This document shows positions 1 to 11,404 of a stretch of 64,000 nt of DNA, one piece after another. The position numbers and the translations under genes were made by a program. The stretch comes from Mesaphorura yosii (lineage: Eukaryota; Arthropoda; Collembola; Poduromorpha; Tullbergiidae): assembly GCA_009869945.1 (NCBI GenBank), contig WIXG01000192.1, forward strand, positions 62,001 to 126,000, read 5' to 3'. The notes beneath the pieces are model-generated. The model was not told where the DNA came from. It searched no databases and saw only the letters and a list, made by a program, of their open reading frames with translations. Each line of letters begins with the position of its first letter. Positions within the stretch are counted from its first letter, which is position 1.

Positions 1-3000
1 ACTACGCGCGGTAGAACACAACCTGGCGTCCAGAATCTGAACCTACCTATCAAGACATATCTTTTCATTAGGCGGTGCCACAATCAGTCTAGACATATAG
101 AGCAATAAGATCACACGTCACATACTCAGAACCAACTTCCAGGAAATTGGCTAGATTCAGGAAGTCTTGTGAAGGTAACCCGATTTTAGACGTTCAGAGT
201 CAAGACGAACACGTAGTTTTGGAATGAGGATTTTTGTGATTGACTAGAAAGTTGACCTTCAAATTATCCCCCAATGCCGACGCCAATATTCTTAAAATCT
301 GTATGGATAGGACATGCAATTTGCAAGGCATTATTGCTGAGCATTTCATTATTACCCAATGCTCGAACTGAAATAAATAAGATCATAAAATCATGAACTT
401 ACCGAGTTCAGGTCACAATCATCGAATCACTGCGTCGTGTTGAGAATTGAACTATCTAATGTCTACTCTCTAAAGAGATCAGTGGATGGGAAACACAACA
501 ATTTAGACAATTTCTATGAATGCTGGATTTTCAAAGTTAAAACATGAATTTTTGTAAAAATCTGAAAGCAACTGACTCTGGCAATAAATGCCGAATCGTA
601 GAGTCGTGTGATATTCTGACCTTTAAGATTTCCAATTGGCTTTTGTGGGCGAAAATTGTAGACGTGGTGGTTTATTTTTAGACTCGCATTTCTACCCTAC
701 TGTACCAACATCCCTGCGCTGCGCTAGCTGGACACGTATTTATAAATATGACTTGGAGTCGAGTGGAGTTCTTTTGTTGTGAGTGTGAGTCTGCTGGCTG
801 GCTGTGTTGATGTTGTTGATATAAAATTCAAGATCAGAGCACCTCGTTGTCTCTGTTACCCTCAGAATGCTCAGAATGCAACTCCTGCAAAGCTTGCGTT
901 TCGCATTTGCTCGCCTGCAGCACCTCACCGAGTGATGACGATGTGGCCTTCAGACACAAACCAAAACATTGCAAATGCGAAACGCGATGAGATCATTTAA
1001 TTCAGTCAATAGATTGTAATTAAAAGCTCCACAGCTGATGCTCGTTTAAGTTTCAAACTCCAAAGTGTGTGCACCCGCACGGCACGGCGTCCATGTCTTT
1101 GGCGTGACGAATCTTACCCTGAACCGAACCAAAATTGTGCCGATCATAGCAAAGCAGCTAGCTCTTGGACTGCGAATCGTGCTCTGAGCACCATCTCAAA
1201 CTTTCTCTGGAAGAAAACTTGGCTCAGAATTGCGAATCGAACGTCCTTGCAATGCAAGTTTGTGTCTGGCAAAAATATTAGTGAATTCAAATATCTGACG
1301 AAAGCAAGTACGAAGTACATAACACAAACATGCAGAGATTGAATTTTAATATTTAATGTTTATTTAGTTCCCACCGACTAGCTCGCCACTAGTCCTGACC
1401 ATGACATCATGTGAGCACTTACAAGCGCATGGTTTGGTGTCGTGATTCATGTGGTGCTAATTACATCTTGACGAGAGATTAAATAAATGTCCAGTGAAGA
1501 TTGTGTAATTCTTATGCCCTTTGTGCAAAGTGCAACCAGGCATTCCAAGTCGAAGCACAACGCAGCTTAATTTAAGGCAATGCTAAGTTTAGCACGCAGC
1601 AGATCAGTGTCCATTTGCTGCGATAGTTTTAGTTTATTCATTTAATGCTCAGACTCTAAGATCATGGAAAAGTGCCCATGCCCATGTGCAACGGAATCGG
1701 AGATTGGAATCAGGGTCGGAATCCAGGCTCAAAGGACAAAAACTCTGACGTAGCACGATTCTTCATTGCATTTCGTGAGTAAAATCCCATTTCGTGTTTT
1801 TCAATACTTTCGTTATCAAGCAAGCGAGGCAAGTTTGATGTCTAGAGGCTGTTTCTAATCCAGAATCTGGAATGCGCAATTTCGCAAGTATGATATGATG
1901 ATAGTGTATCATACTAATATTTGTTTGTGCTGGTTGGCGATGAGATATGTTTATTTCGGGTTTATTTTCTCATCGGCCCTTTACACGTCGAAGCCATTTG
2001 TTGCATTAACTCATTCGACATTAAACACAAATACTCCAAGCTCTTGCTGATTCGTCAGATCCGTGCTTCGCATTCTCGAGCGGAAGATAAGCAGTAGCAG
2101 TGAATAAGGAAATATGAACACTTAATTCAATTTGTCGTCGTACTATTTTGATTCAGAAACTTCGCGTGATCCAGCCAAATCGATTATTGTCTCATTTTGG
2201 AATAGACCCAAGGTGTTGCGAGACTGGGCGCTGTCTGTCTCCTGTTTCTTCTCCTCATCACAAATCACTTGCCAGTGCTAGGAACGTGTAATCGCATGTA
2301 CCATGCACACGTCATCATTCATAGTTCATAATTTATTGATGAATGAATAGGCTGACTAAATAGGATAATGCGAATGCGTAGAATGAATGCTGAATCGAAC
2401 AATAACATCAGTGAACGGAGAGAATGGTAGTGTAACTGCATTAGAATGAAATGATCGTTTTGCTGTAACTCTAAAACCTGTCAAATTTTTAGTGCCGCTT
2501 GTGAAATTGTGCAAACGCGTCCAGATTGTGGATAATGAGATCATGAAGGAATTCAGCGATTGTAAAGATTGAATTACAGTACAGTCGACTAGACTAGTAG
2601 TACTGACTTCACGCTCGCAGAGGATTTGGGCCAGTCGTTTGTGATTTTGTGGACTGAATAGCGATTCTATGCACTGTTCACACATTCCAGGTTGTTTCCT
2701 GCCTTTTGTTGTTCTTAATTCCGTTCCTGAGTGAACTAGTTGTTACTCGTTGTTTAACGAAATCCAAAATCTCAAAAGTGCATCGTTCGTTCGTTCAAAA
2801 TTGTGCAGCGAGCTGATTTGGATGAGATTACTTCGTTTTAGAGACTTGCATATCAACTGCAAATTTTTCGACTTGTGAATTCATGATCTCGAAGGTCAAC
2901 TATCGCATTCGTAAACCAGTTGTTCTTGAAGATTGCGCCGGTTTGTTTAACTAACGAGGCATGTGATTCGTAAGCAGATTTATTGCAAACTCCAAGCACT

Positions 3001-3219
3001 TCCTTTTCGTGCTGCTTGCCAAAATCAACTCTAATCTAAGCAGGCTAAACTAATGGTATGTTGGGTTTTCTACAGGATGTTTTGAGATTCTGAAAGAATG
3101 TGCTAATTGGCAAATTGGAGACGCATCATCGTCAGTCATCGCATTTTGAAAGATCAAACGCGTCGTCGCTTTTGCTCTACACCTTTATAAAAACTTGACG
3201 CTCAGGCTCATCGTTCATC
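1..3219. other. Upstream region with no recognisable gene
   Basis: I found no exon with a convincing protein in this stretch. Short open frames near 780-1340 and 2356-2685 have no recognisable domain, no good splice signals and composition like their surroundings. The last hundred bases contain a TATA-like string at 3186-3192, only about 30 bases before the GRAMD1 start codon. The region probably holds the promoter and intergenic spacer of GRAMD1, and possibly untranslated exons that cannot be recognised by eye. Confidence 0.5.
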
Positions 3220-6200
3220 ATGGCTTCAATAACAACCACTTCAAGTAATTCTCCTTCACGACAAAATTCATTCCCCAACTCGAATCCAGCATCACCGGAA
3301 CTTCTCTTGATCGCTTCCGCATTGAAAGAGCCGTTCGCTGAAAAGTCGCCTGCTGATTCTACCACTTCCGAATCGTACATTGCTGCGAAAGTCAGTCCCT
3401 CAACTCCTGCCTCATACAGCAGAGCAAGCAACGGTGATTCTGGTGATTCAACGACACGTCTGCAATACAACTCAAACTTGGAAGCTGAGCAAGTTCCCGT
3501 CGGATCCAATTTTCTCAAAATGTCCCCACAAAGTTGTCCACCTGGCAAAAGTGGGGAATCGCAAAATGAGACTGAAAGCAGAAGGCGTTCGGCATCAGAA
3601 CGTGCACGGCGGTCTGAGAACGAGAACTATAGGGACGAAGAAGGCAGAAACCGAAACATACTCACGGCAAACGAAGATGAAAACGAAGGAGATCCGCCAA
3701 GCATCAGTGAATCCAGTCAATCGCATTCACAGTCTCTGCAATTTACCGACAGTAATTTTCACACTCCAAGTTCCTCATTGCACAACTTGGCCCTGAACTT
3801 TGAAGCTGAGTGCCCTAGTCAAGACAAACAGCCAAGTCCCAACGTAAACGAACCCCAATCGCAAACACAACTGCAACCTGAAGCGTTAGGAATAGCTATG
3901 GAGCTGGACGCTGAAATTAATGGGAACCGCCTTGATCCTACCGACGAGATTGGAATCTTTATTGAAACTCCGAGCAATTCAACTGAGCAATCCTTTGAGT
4001 CTGAAAATAACCATAAGATATTGAACGCTTCACCATCGTCCGACTTGTCCGCCAGTATCGAATCCACTGCGTCCAGGGACGACGATTTCATTTCTCCTAC
4101 GGGTAGTAATGACAATAATTCTGGAAAGGATCTTCTTCAACCTGGAACTTACAACTCGAAGCCAACGAAAAAGAAAATGTGGTATCACGTTTTCACGCCT
4201 TCCTATAAATCACGGGTTGGAGATTTTAAGAAGAATTTCAAGGAATTACCGGCGGAAGAACGTCTTATCGTTGGTGAGTTGCAGTTACGAGTTACGTTGC
4301 CAATTTTGATATCAATAATCTATAACTATGAATTGCAACTGTCATTCGAATTTCAGATTACTCGTGTGCGATACAGAAGGATATTTTAGTCCAGGGACGG
4401 ATGTACGTGTCGCAGAATTACCTGTGCTTCCACGCGAACATTTTTGGTTGGGAAACGCAGACCCTGATTAGATTCAAAGAGATTACTTCAATCACTAAAG
4501 AGAAAACGGCTCTAGTCATTCCAAACGCTATTCAAGTCTCAACGGAAAATGAGAAGTACTTTTTCACCTCCTTCGTAACTCGAGATTCGGCTTATTTGAT
4601 GCTATTCAAACTGTGGCAAAGCAGCCTCCTTGATCAAGTAAGTCTCCCGTACTGTAATTATTTTAATTAAACGGCTACTCTCGTTATGGCCCGACTCCCC
4701 AGACAGTGACAGTTCCCACAATAGATGAATCGATGAATGAATGAACTACAATTTAATGAATGTGTGTCTGATCCAATTTCGATCATCGCAGTTTACAAAG
4801 AATAATAAAATATTTACGACTTGACTGCTCGTCGTAGAATGGTCTTGATGTAGTAATAATAGAGTTAGTAAAAACACGCATGCCATGTGTGAGTTGTAGT
4901 AATTAATTTTAAGTAAATGCCCCTTTTAAATGACCCAAATTGCAGGGCCTTTCTCCGAAAGAGATTTGGAAGCTTGTGCGCGCGTCGTACGGCGAAGAAT
5001 TGGGAATCGCCAGCGAAGCCGAAACGGAAGAATATCTCACAATTGGGCCGCTGGTGAAAGCAGCGAGTGTCTCAACGCTAATATCGTCCACGAGCGAGGC
5101 GGACGATAGCAAATCAATGCAAATCGATATGGTGAGTTGTATTGCCTTTTGAATTTTTAATCACTTCCTTGAACTTAAAACTCAAGTTAGACTCTTCATT
5201 CCCTTGTCCTTTCCTTACCTGTAGTACAAGAGAAAGTACGACAACAACGAAACGCATTCCAAATTCCGTGTGGTCTGTAGAGTTTTATTCCAATGGGCCA
5301 ATAATCTTATTTATTTCACGATATGGGCACAACTGCGTATTTCGAGCATTGTCACATTCCTCTGCCATTAATTATGAACGCTTTTATTGAGCGTTTCCAA
5401 ATTTCTGCTGCCCATTGAATGGGTTTCCAGACTAAATTGCAGCATGTAGCCTTGAAGCTTGTACATTTAATACAGTATTATTTTAGTCTGAATACGCGTC
5501 CACTCTACGAACATTCGCCAATCGTGCTTGAATAAGTCCACGAAGCATAGAAAATCGTAAACGCATTCTGAATTCCAAAGTTTTAATCAATCGGTCTCGA
5601 GCGTGAACGTGAATGCGTGAAGAGATTCGGTTTTCAGAATTTGTGGTCGTACCATAAAATAATACTCAACATGAATCCACACAGAGAAAAGTACAAATTG
5701 CCCAAAGCCACAAAAAGCCAGTCAGCCAGTTCTTATCTCAGTTAAAATCCGTCAGAAGTGTAATTCCATTCATGTGCCCGGTCCTATCAATCGTTCGTCA
5801 CAAGGCTCGTCACGAGCTTGATGCGCACTATTTTTATTAGTGCATTCAAGATCAATATTCTGCATTATCTCAACTCGTGCGCAAGTGAATCTGCTTTGCA
5901 AATGTCACCGTGCCATGGTTGGAAGGGCACGAGGGAGCAACAGTGCGATAAGATAAGGAAAAATTGAAGGCTATTACGTGTAACGTGTAAAGCGTTGTCG
6001 TTTCGCTGACTGTTCCTCAATTTGCAATATTGTGATAAAACGGTGATGATCTTTCTGGCTTCCTGGCTCGTGTGACTCAATAAAATCATATCAAAAATAG
6101 GTGGACACCTCTTCGCGGTCCAATTAATTACTTCCCAGTATTCTTTTAAGTGCCTTTCGAAGTAATAAGCAGCTCTTGCTCATTGTAATCAGTGCCACGG

Positions 6201-8807
6201 TTAGAAAATAGCAAATGCAACTGGAGGTCCAAAGAAGCTTGTGAATCCAAAATGCCTACTTCCAATTCTAGCTCAAATAGTAATACTAGTGACAATGTCG
6301 AAAAACCACCTGAAGTGGTCAGACGAAGGCACAGAACTGACAGAACAAATGAGCGTGCCGCAATCCATGAGACTGTTCCAGAAGTGCATGAAAACGTGAA
6401 GTTCATTAAAGCCAAGAGTACCCAACGACCATTGAGCGACGCGTCTACGTTTTATGTTCAGTACGACAAGACGAATGATGGGAAAGAGAGGCCGCCTTTC
6501 CGGGCCGTTCAGAGCACGCCGGTATTTAACAAGAATTTGCTGCAAGTCTCGTCAGCTTCGACGCAGGATATAAATGCAAACCATCGCTCTCGCAAGAGTG
6601 CCTCAGCCGAACCGCCCGAAGTTAAGGAGCGGAAGCACAGAAGTTCATCGGCTGAGGCGCGGACGGAGCGTAAGAATATCAACAGCCGACCTCCATTGAC
6701 GAAAACCGACGAAATTTCTTCCACTCCCACACCAACACCTTCGCCACCGAAGAACGGCCATCGTAACATTGTTTTCACATTTATTACTAGAAGCAGGAAT
6801 GCAAGCCCAGCACGAAAGAGCACAGATGATAAGGTGTGAAAAGCTGTGGAAAATTTATTTGTCTTGCAAAATGACGACGCTCAGATTTGAATCGACTTTC
6901 CTTAACCAGAAATTTTGCCCATAACCATGCGCGACCTAACTCTTTTGTCTTCCAAAATCTCAACCCATCCGTGCATTTTTTTAACGGTCTGATTCATTAT
7001 TCTGTAATCGTAATGATAACTTTTGTTTCAGCTTTGCGGAAGCGAAGGAAACGATCGCAAGCTCTCGGCCGAGACAGAATCGAACCACCAAGAGAAAAAT
7101 GAAGTATTAACAAATGGTATTAGACGCAGGCTTGATTTGAGCGATTCCAGTGATTCTGAAGTGGAGTTGGACATTCGAGGCGCCGACAAACTAATTCTAG
7201 AGATACCCAAGTGTCCCACTGATCATAGTGAGCTAGTGGCGCAAGGCAAAGAAATGGTCAACGCAATCATTCCCTGTGATGTTAACTCACTCTTCACCAT
7301 GCTTTTCACAGCTTCAACCTTCTTCTTGAATTTTCATACTACGCGAAAAACATTTGGTAAGTGACGACTGACGGCGATCTTGATTTGACCCAGCAGACAG
7401 AATGCAGATGTAATTGAAGCTCGCTATCGTCTTCAGATATTGTTCAATCCGATTGGGAAGAAAATTCAGACGATAACTCAAAAACGCGGAAGGTTTCCTT
7501 CACGGTGACATTGACTCAAGTTATGGGCCCGAAACATTCACAGCTCTCCGAGACACAGGTTAGACAAAATTACAAAAATATAAACCAATGATTCTGATGG
7601 ACATGCTTACCGGTACGTGAAAACTTTCCTCTTCGTTGCAGGTGATGCTCCCTGAAAGCGACCCGGGTCGCTTGTACGCAATCGACGTCGAAGCAGTCAA
7701 CTCCGGGATTCCATACGCGGATTCCTTTTACATCACCACACACTTCTGCATGTCTCGTGTCTCCGCACAACAGTCAAGTCTTGTGATCATTTGCCAAATT
7801 AAGTATAGGAAGTCAATTTGGGGAGTTACAAAAAGTATGAGCACAAATAACCTTTGCCTATCGATCAGAATTAACATTAACTTATTAAGTCTCCCTTTTA
7901 ACAGGCTTTATCGAGCGAAATTCTTGGGCTGGGTTGAGTGAGTTTTATAGTCATTTGGAGCGGGCACTGAAGGAGGAATGCTCCAAGTCAAACGTCTCAC
8001 CACCAGTGTCGCCTCGAGGTGGTGCATCCACCGGTCCCATTCGTAGGCCAAGGAAGAAGTATCCTGCACCCGCTATTCCGGGAGACGTTGCAGCAGCAGC
8101 AAAAATTCGTACGGGTGAGACATTTATTGATTCTCATCTGGATCACTAGGCATGGTGGGTAAATTGGTTTTGTGATTAGGTTCGCTTGGTCGGACAGCGA
8201 CACCCTCCGCCGTATCAAGTACCGGTGATGCAGAGTTATCGGGGCTGCTTCCGGATGGATCATATCTTGTCAAAATCATTCTGACTATATTAGCTGGCCT
8301 GCTTATCCTAAACGCATTCCTGTACGTGAAACTAGCTCAGCTCGAAAGTTCCGCCACTGGTCCGTCGATTTTCCAAGTTCCAAGATTTTCGCTTCCCGAG
8401 TAAGTTCAAGTTCAAATTCATCAAATTGCTGCTAAATTAATCAGTTGGATCAAAATTGCATTTTCGGTTCTTCTTTAGGGATGAAATGCCAGAGACACAT
8501 CAAGAATGGCTGGGACTCTTGCAAAGGCAAGAAGCACTTCACCGCCTAGAACTGCAAAAGTGGCACGGGATTCTATTATCAGCGTTAAAAATATTGAAGC
8601 AGGTATGAAACCTATACTCAATCCCAAAATCTATTAGATGCGTTAATAATTAGCTAACTTCATTCTATCATTCTACAGGCTGAAGACGACCTGCAGTCAT
8701 TGAAGCTTCATGTATCGACGTATAATGAAGAGTATGAAAAGAAATCGTTATTCCAGGAAAAGTCTGAGGCGGCGAACTTAAAGTCAAATGAGTCACCAAT
8801 TTCTTAA
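3220..8807 (+). CDS. GRAMD1: GRAMD1/Aster sterol-transfer protein (GRAM + ASTER/VASt domain)
   Basis: Family role: GRAMD1/Aster proteins sit in the ER at plasma-membrane contacts and carry cholesterol. Exons read: 3220-4273, 4357-4637, 4946-5131, probably 5225-5267, 6193-6833, 7032-7356, 7437-7558, 7642-7834, 7905-8114, 8180-8399, 8479-8602, 8679-8807, giving about 1175 residues. The first ~320 residues are Ser/Asn-rich and disordered. The GRAM domain follows (LPAEERLIVDYSCAIQKDIL, then NIFGWET and TKEKTALVIPNAIQV), with SPKEIWKLVRASYGEELG after it. The ASTER domain is at 7200-7980 (VTLTQVMGPKHSQLSETQ, YRKSIWGVTK, SFIERNSWAGLSEFYSHLE). One membrane helix lies near 8270-8335, then a helical tail. 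The 43-nt exon 5225-5267 is inferred: it has a strong pyrimidine-rich acceptor and repairs the phase between its neighbours. The protein is much longer than the ~720 residues of human GRAMD1A because of the N-terminus and the central linker. Poly(A) signal at 8933. Confidence 0.93.
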
Positions 8808-8932
8808 ACTAACCTGTCAAATGAAACACATTTTGTGTCCCGTACTCTCCTTTTATCTTTGAGCTGAGATGCTACGAGCACGCATGTACCTTGTTCGTTT
8901 GTCTTTCTCTCTATTGTCAAAACCGTGGGATA

Positions 8933-8938
8933 AATAAA
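8933..8938 (+). terminator. Poly(A) signal AATAAA of GRAMD1
   Basis: AATAAA lies 126 bases after the GRAMD1 stop codon and fits a short 3' UTR. It faces the EMC3 poly(A) signal 56 bases away on the other strand, so the two genes end tail-to-tail with almost no spacer. Confidence 0.6.
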
Positions 8939-8993
8939 TAGTTCTACTTAATTACAAATTGTCTGGCACAATCCTCTGTGTTCACTTATTAAT

Positions 8994-8999
8994 TTTATT
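8994..8999 (-). terminator. Poly(A) signal of EMC3 (minus strand)
   Basis: TTTATT on the plus strand reads AATAAA on the minus strand. It lies about 130 bases past the EMC3 stop codon and is the first such signal in that direction. Confidence 0.55.
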
Positions 9000-9125
9000 C
9001 ACATTTTCTCATGCATGAAGTTGTCGAGTCTTGCAATTTGTTGGTGCTTTAGTTAGAACTACTCAATATCAAGTATCCAGCGATTTTTCAAAATGCTCTG
9101 ATTTGTAAGGTATACATGCTACAAC

Positions 9126-9977
9126 CTAATCAGTTTTGTTGGGTGTGAAACTTTGATTTAAAAGTAATGACTTCTCTGCGTACTTGAGAACCCACTGATG
9201 CTTGGCAACTTCCAAGGCCTCCCATTCAGCCTTAAATGCCGCTTTTGGATCCTGCGGCATACTCATCGCTGCTCCACTCATTTGGTCTTGCATCATGCGT
9301 GATTGATCAGCAGCATTATTTTCTCCTAAGACTAGTGTGTAGATACTTCGCAGCCCAAACACGTTCAGGAAATACCACGAGGCAGAGGAAACCCATGAGG
9401 CATCTAAAGTGTAGAGCTCAATACCTCGCTGCAACATTGGCTTGAAGCGTAAGGTCAAGGGAAATGGAACTATTGAAGAAAGGCCAAAGACGAAAGAAGT
9501 ATTATTGCCCGACGATTCGATTGGAAGCAATATTGCATTTGGGCGATATGTGGGATTCTAACCTTTGGTTGTCACAAATCCCGAGAATGTCCAATTGATC
9601 CATCCACCAATTAAAATCATCGGCAACACATTTGTAATATTTCCCTTCAGCATTTCTGTCATCATGCTGGGATCTGCCATTGGATTCTGTGGTGCAGCTG
9701 CTCGCTTTTGGGTTTTGAAGTATCCCGTGTCTTCATCGTTGAAGAACGATCTTCTCATCTGATATGAATGATCACACAAGTATTTGCCATTCTCACGTAA
9801 AACTCTAGCACGAATCATTGCTTGACTATCTTGCACTTGAACTAAATCAATTTTCTTTTGTGACGAGATCAGCATTGCAACGTAATGTCTAACCAGTCCA
9901 ACCAAGAATGTAATTATGACGATTGGGACAAATACCCACAGGCGAATGTCTGGATCTAGAAGAAGGTCGTCCGCCAT
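9126..9977 (-). CDS. EMC3: ER membrane protein complex subunit 3
   Basis: EMC3 is a core membrane subunit of the ER membrane protein complex and belongs to the Oxa1/YidC insertase superfamily; it helps insert tail-anchored and multipass proteins. Two exons (9563-9977 and 9126-9469) join in phase 1 to give 252 residues, close to the 261 of human EMC3. The start ATG at 9977 opens with [19 protein letters not shown], the typical beginning. Other conserved stretches are [31 protein letters not shown] and, across the intron, [19 protein letters not shown], then [19 protein letters not shown]. The helices and the C-terminal part ([22 protein letters not shown]) are all present. Only the last ~15 residues differ from vertebrate proteins. 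A 3' splice site just before the ATG (…CGTAG/GTTG on the minus strand) suggests an untranslated first exon upstream. Confidence 0.97.
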
Positions 9978-11404
9978 TTTTTCAACCTACGCGAGAAGGA
10001 AACGGTCAGGTCAATTAGTAAATTATACATGTGAGGAATAGGATTTCATATTCAGGGCGTACTTACGTTTTACGTACCTGGAACGTCGTCGAAGTCGACT
10101 GCTGTCTGGCGGAAGTTAAATCAGCTACAGAAACTTAGAAGTCCTGATCATGAATTATTTTCCATACAAATAATCGATTGCTCTAAATTCAAACCACTGC
10201 AAATGATAATGACGAGTGCAAAATGATTAAAGCTGTGTACTTGAATTTAAAATTCAAATCCCATTTGTACTCAAATGTGCCCGGTTTTCATATAGAATTC
10301 GAATCTGCTTTGCACGTGAGACCTTTCGTAAAGGAGCAGGAACAATTCCAAGCCTTGAGGTGTGTCTTGTGAACGTCTAGCCAATGATTACAAAATACAG
10401 TGAGTCATAGAACCGAATCATTTCAGTTTGGTACACGGGAACTCGCAAGAAGCTCGATTGTGCATTGCGTGCACTTGCATTCATGCATTAACTCAGCAGT
10501 CCGCAGTGGTGCTATTAGGCTTGTCGTGAAAATATACAGGAAGTTCTGTTGGAAGCCGCCTCGCTCGCTGCGTCAAGAGCAACTGACTGAAATTCAGAGC
10601 TGTGCAAATCGACGAGACACGCGTAAATTAAGGTAATCCCACAAAGATTGAACCTGAATAAAGTGACCAAAATTTGTTAATTTGGGCTTAATTTTATTGT
10701 ATCTACATCGCTGTACGGGTACAGTTAGTTGGCTCCTGTTGAGCCTAAAGTTGCGTTACAGCGGTAATGACCATTCCCACATTTAGGACGCTTGTTGAGT
10801 GCTAAACGTTTTCCTCTAGTCCAGCATTGAGTGAGGTTGCGCGACATATCTCCTTTAGCTACCATTCATAATTTGTGCGTTGCGGGCCTAAGGTCAGGAG
10901 AAAATCTTATCCTCCTATTAAGTTTCTCGTTGCGAAATTGCGAACTCATAAAAATACGAATTTTTACGACGAAAGCGGAAAAATTCATGCCCATAAAAGT
11001 TTCCACTGTATTAGAGCGAACCAGCCTTGGGGAATCTTTCATACAGCAGAACTGTGCGTCCACAGTGTAAAGCAAGGTTCGTTTTGCCCCTTCTGATTCC
11101 ACTGTGTTTTTGGATAGGAAGAGTTGGTCCCTGCCACACAACAGAGATCATCGAACGAGTACGCATACGTGCAGCCAAAGCCAGACGAAGAAGTGAAGAA
11201 CCGAACGTGAGAACCGCACCAACATCCAACCCCCAAGAAGAAAGGAATTCAATTGTGAGCTCTGCACGAGCACGGGCAAAGTATGAGACTTTACTTTTAC
11301 ATTGGAACTCATTCAGTCAAACAGGGAGCCCAGCAAAAACCAAAAAAGCTACAGTCCACCATAGAGTCAGAGTGTATTTTGCGTGTGCGAGAGAGAGAAC
11401 CAAC
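9978..11404. other. Divergent EMC3/SIRT1 upstream region
   Basis: EMC3 and SIRT1 are transcribed away from each other from this 1.4-kb spacer. It presumably holds both promoters and 5' UTRs. I see no coding exon. The stretch 11027-11404 is open in the SIRT1 frame but contains no ATG before 11405, so it is best read as 5' UTR. Bases around 10080-10090 could be the donor of an untranslated EMC3 exon. Confidence 0.5.

Noticed and set aside
3186..3192. TATAAAA before the GRAMD1 ATG
   Set aside because: It is only 34 bases before the start codon, so using it would leave almost no 5' UTR. A chance A/T match is more likely.
11027..11404. N-terminal extension of SIRT1 through an open in-frame stretch
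   Set aside because: The frame is open but has no ATG before 11405, which has a good context. Treated as 5' UTR.
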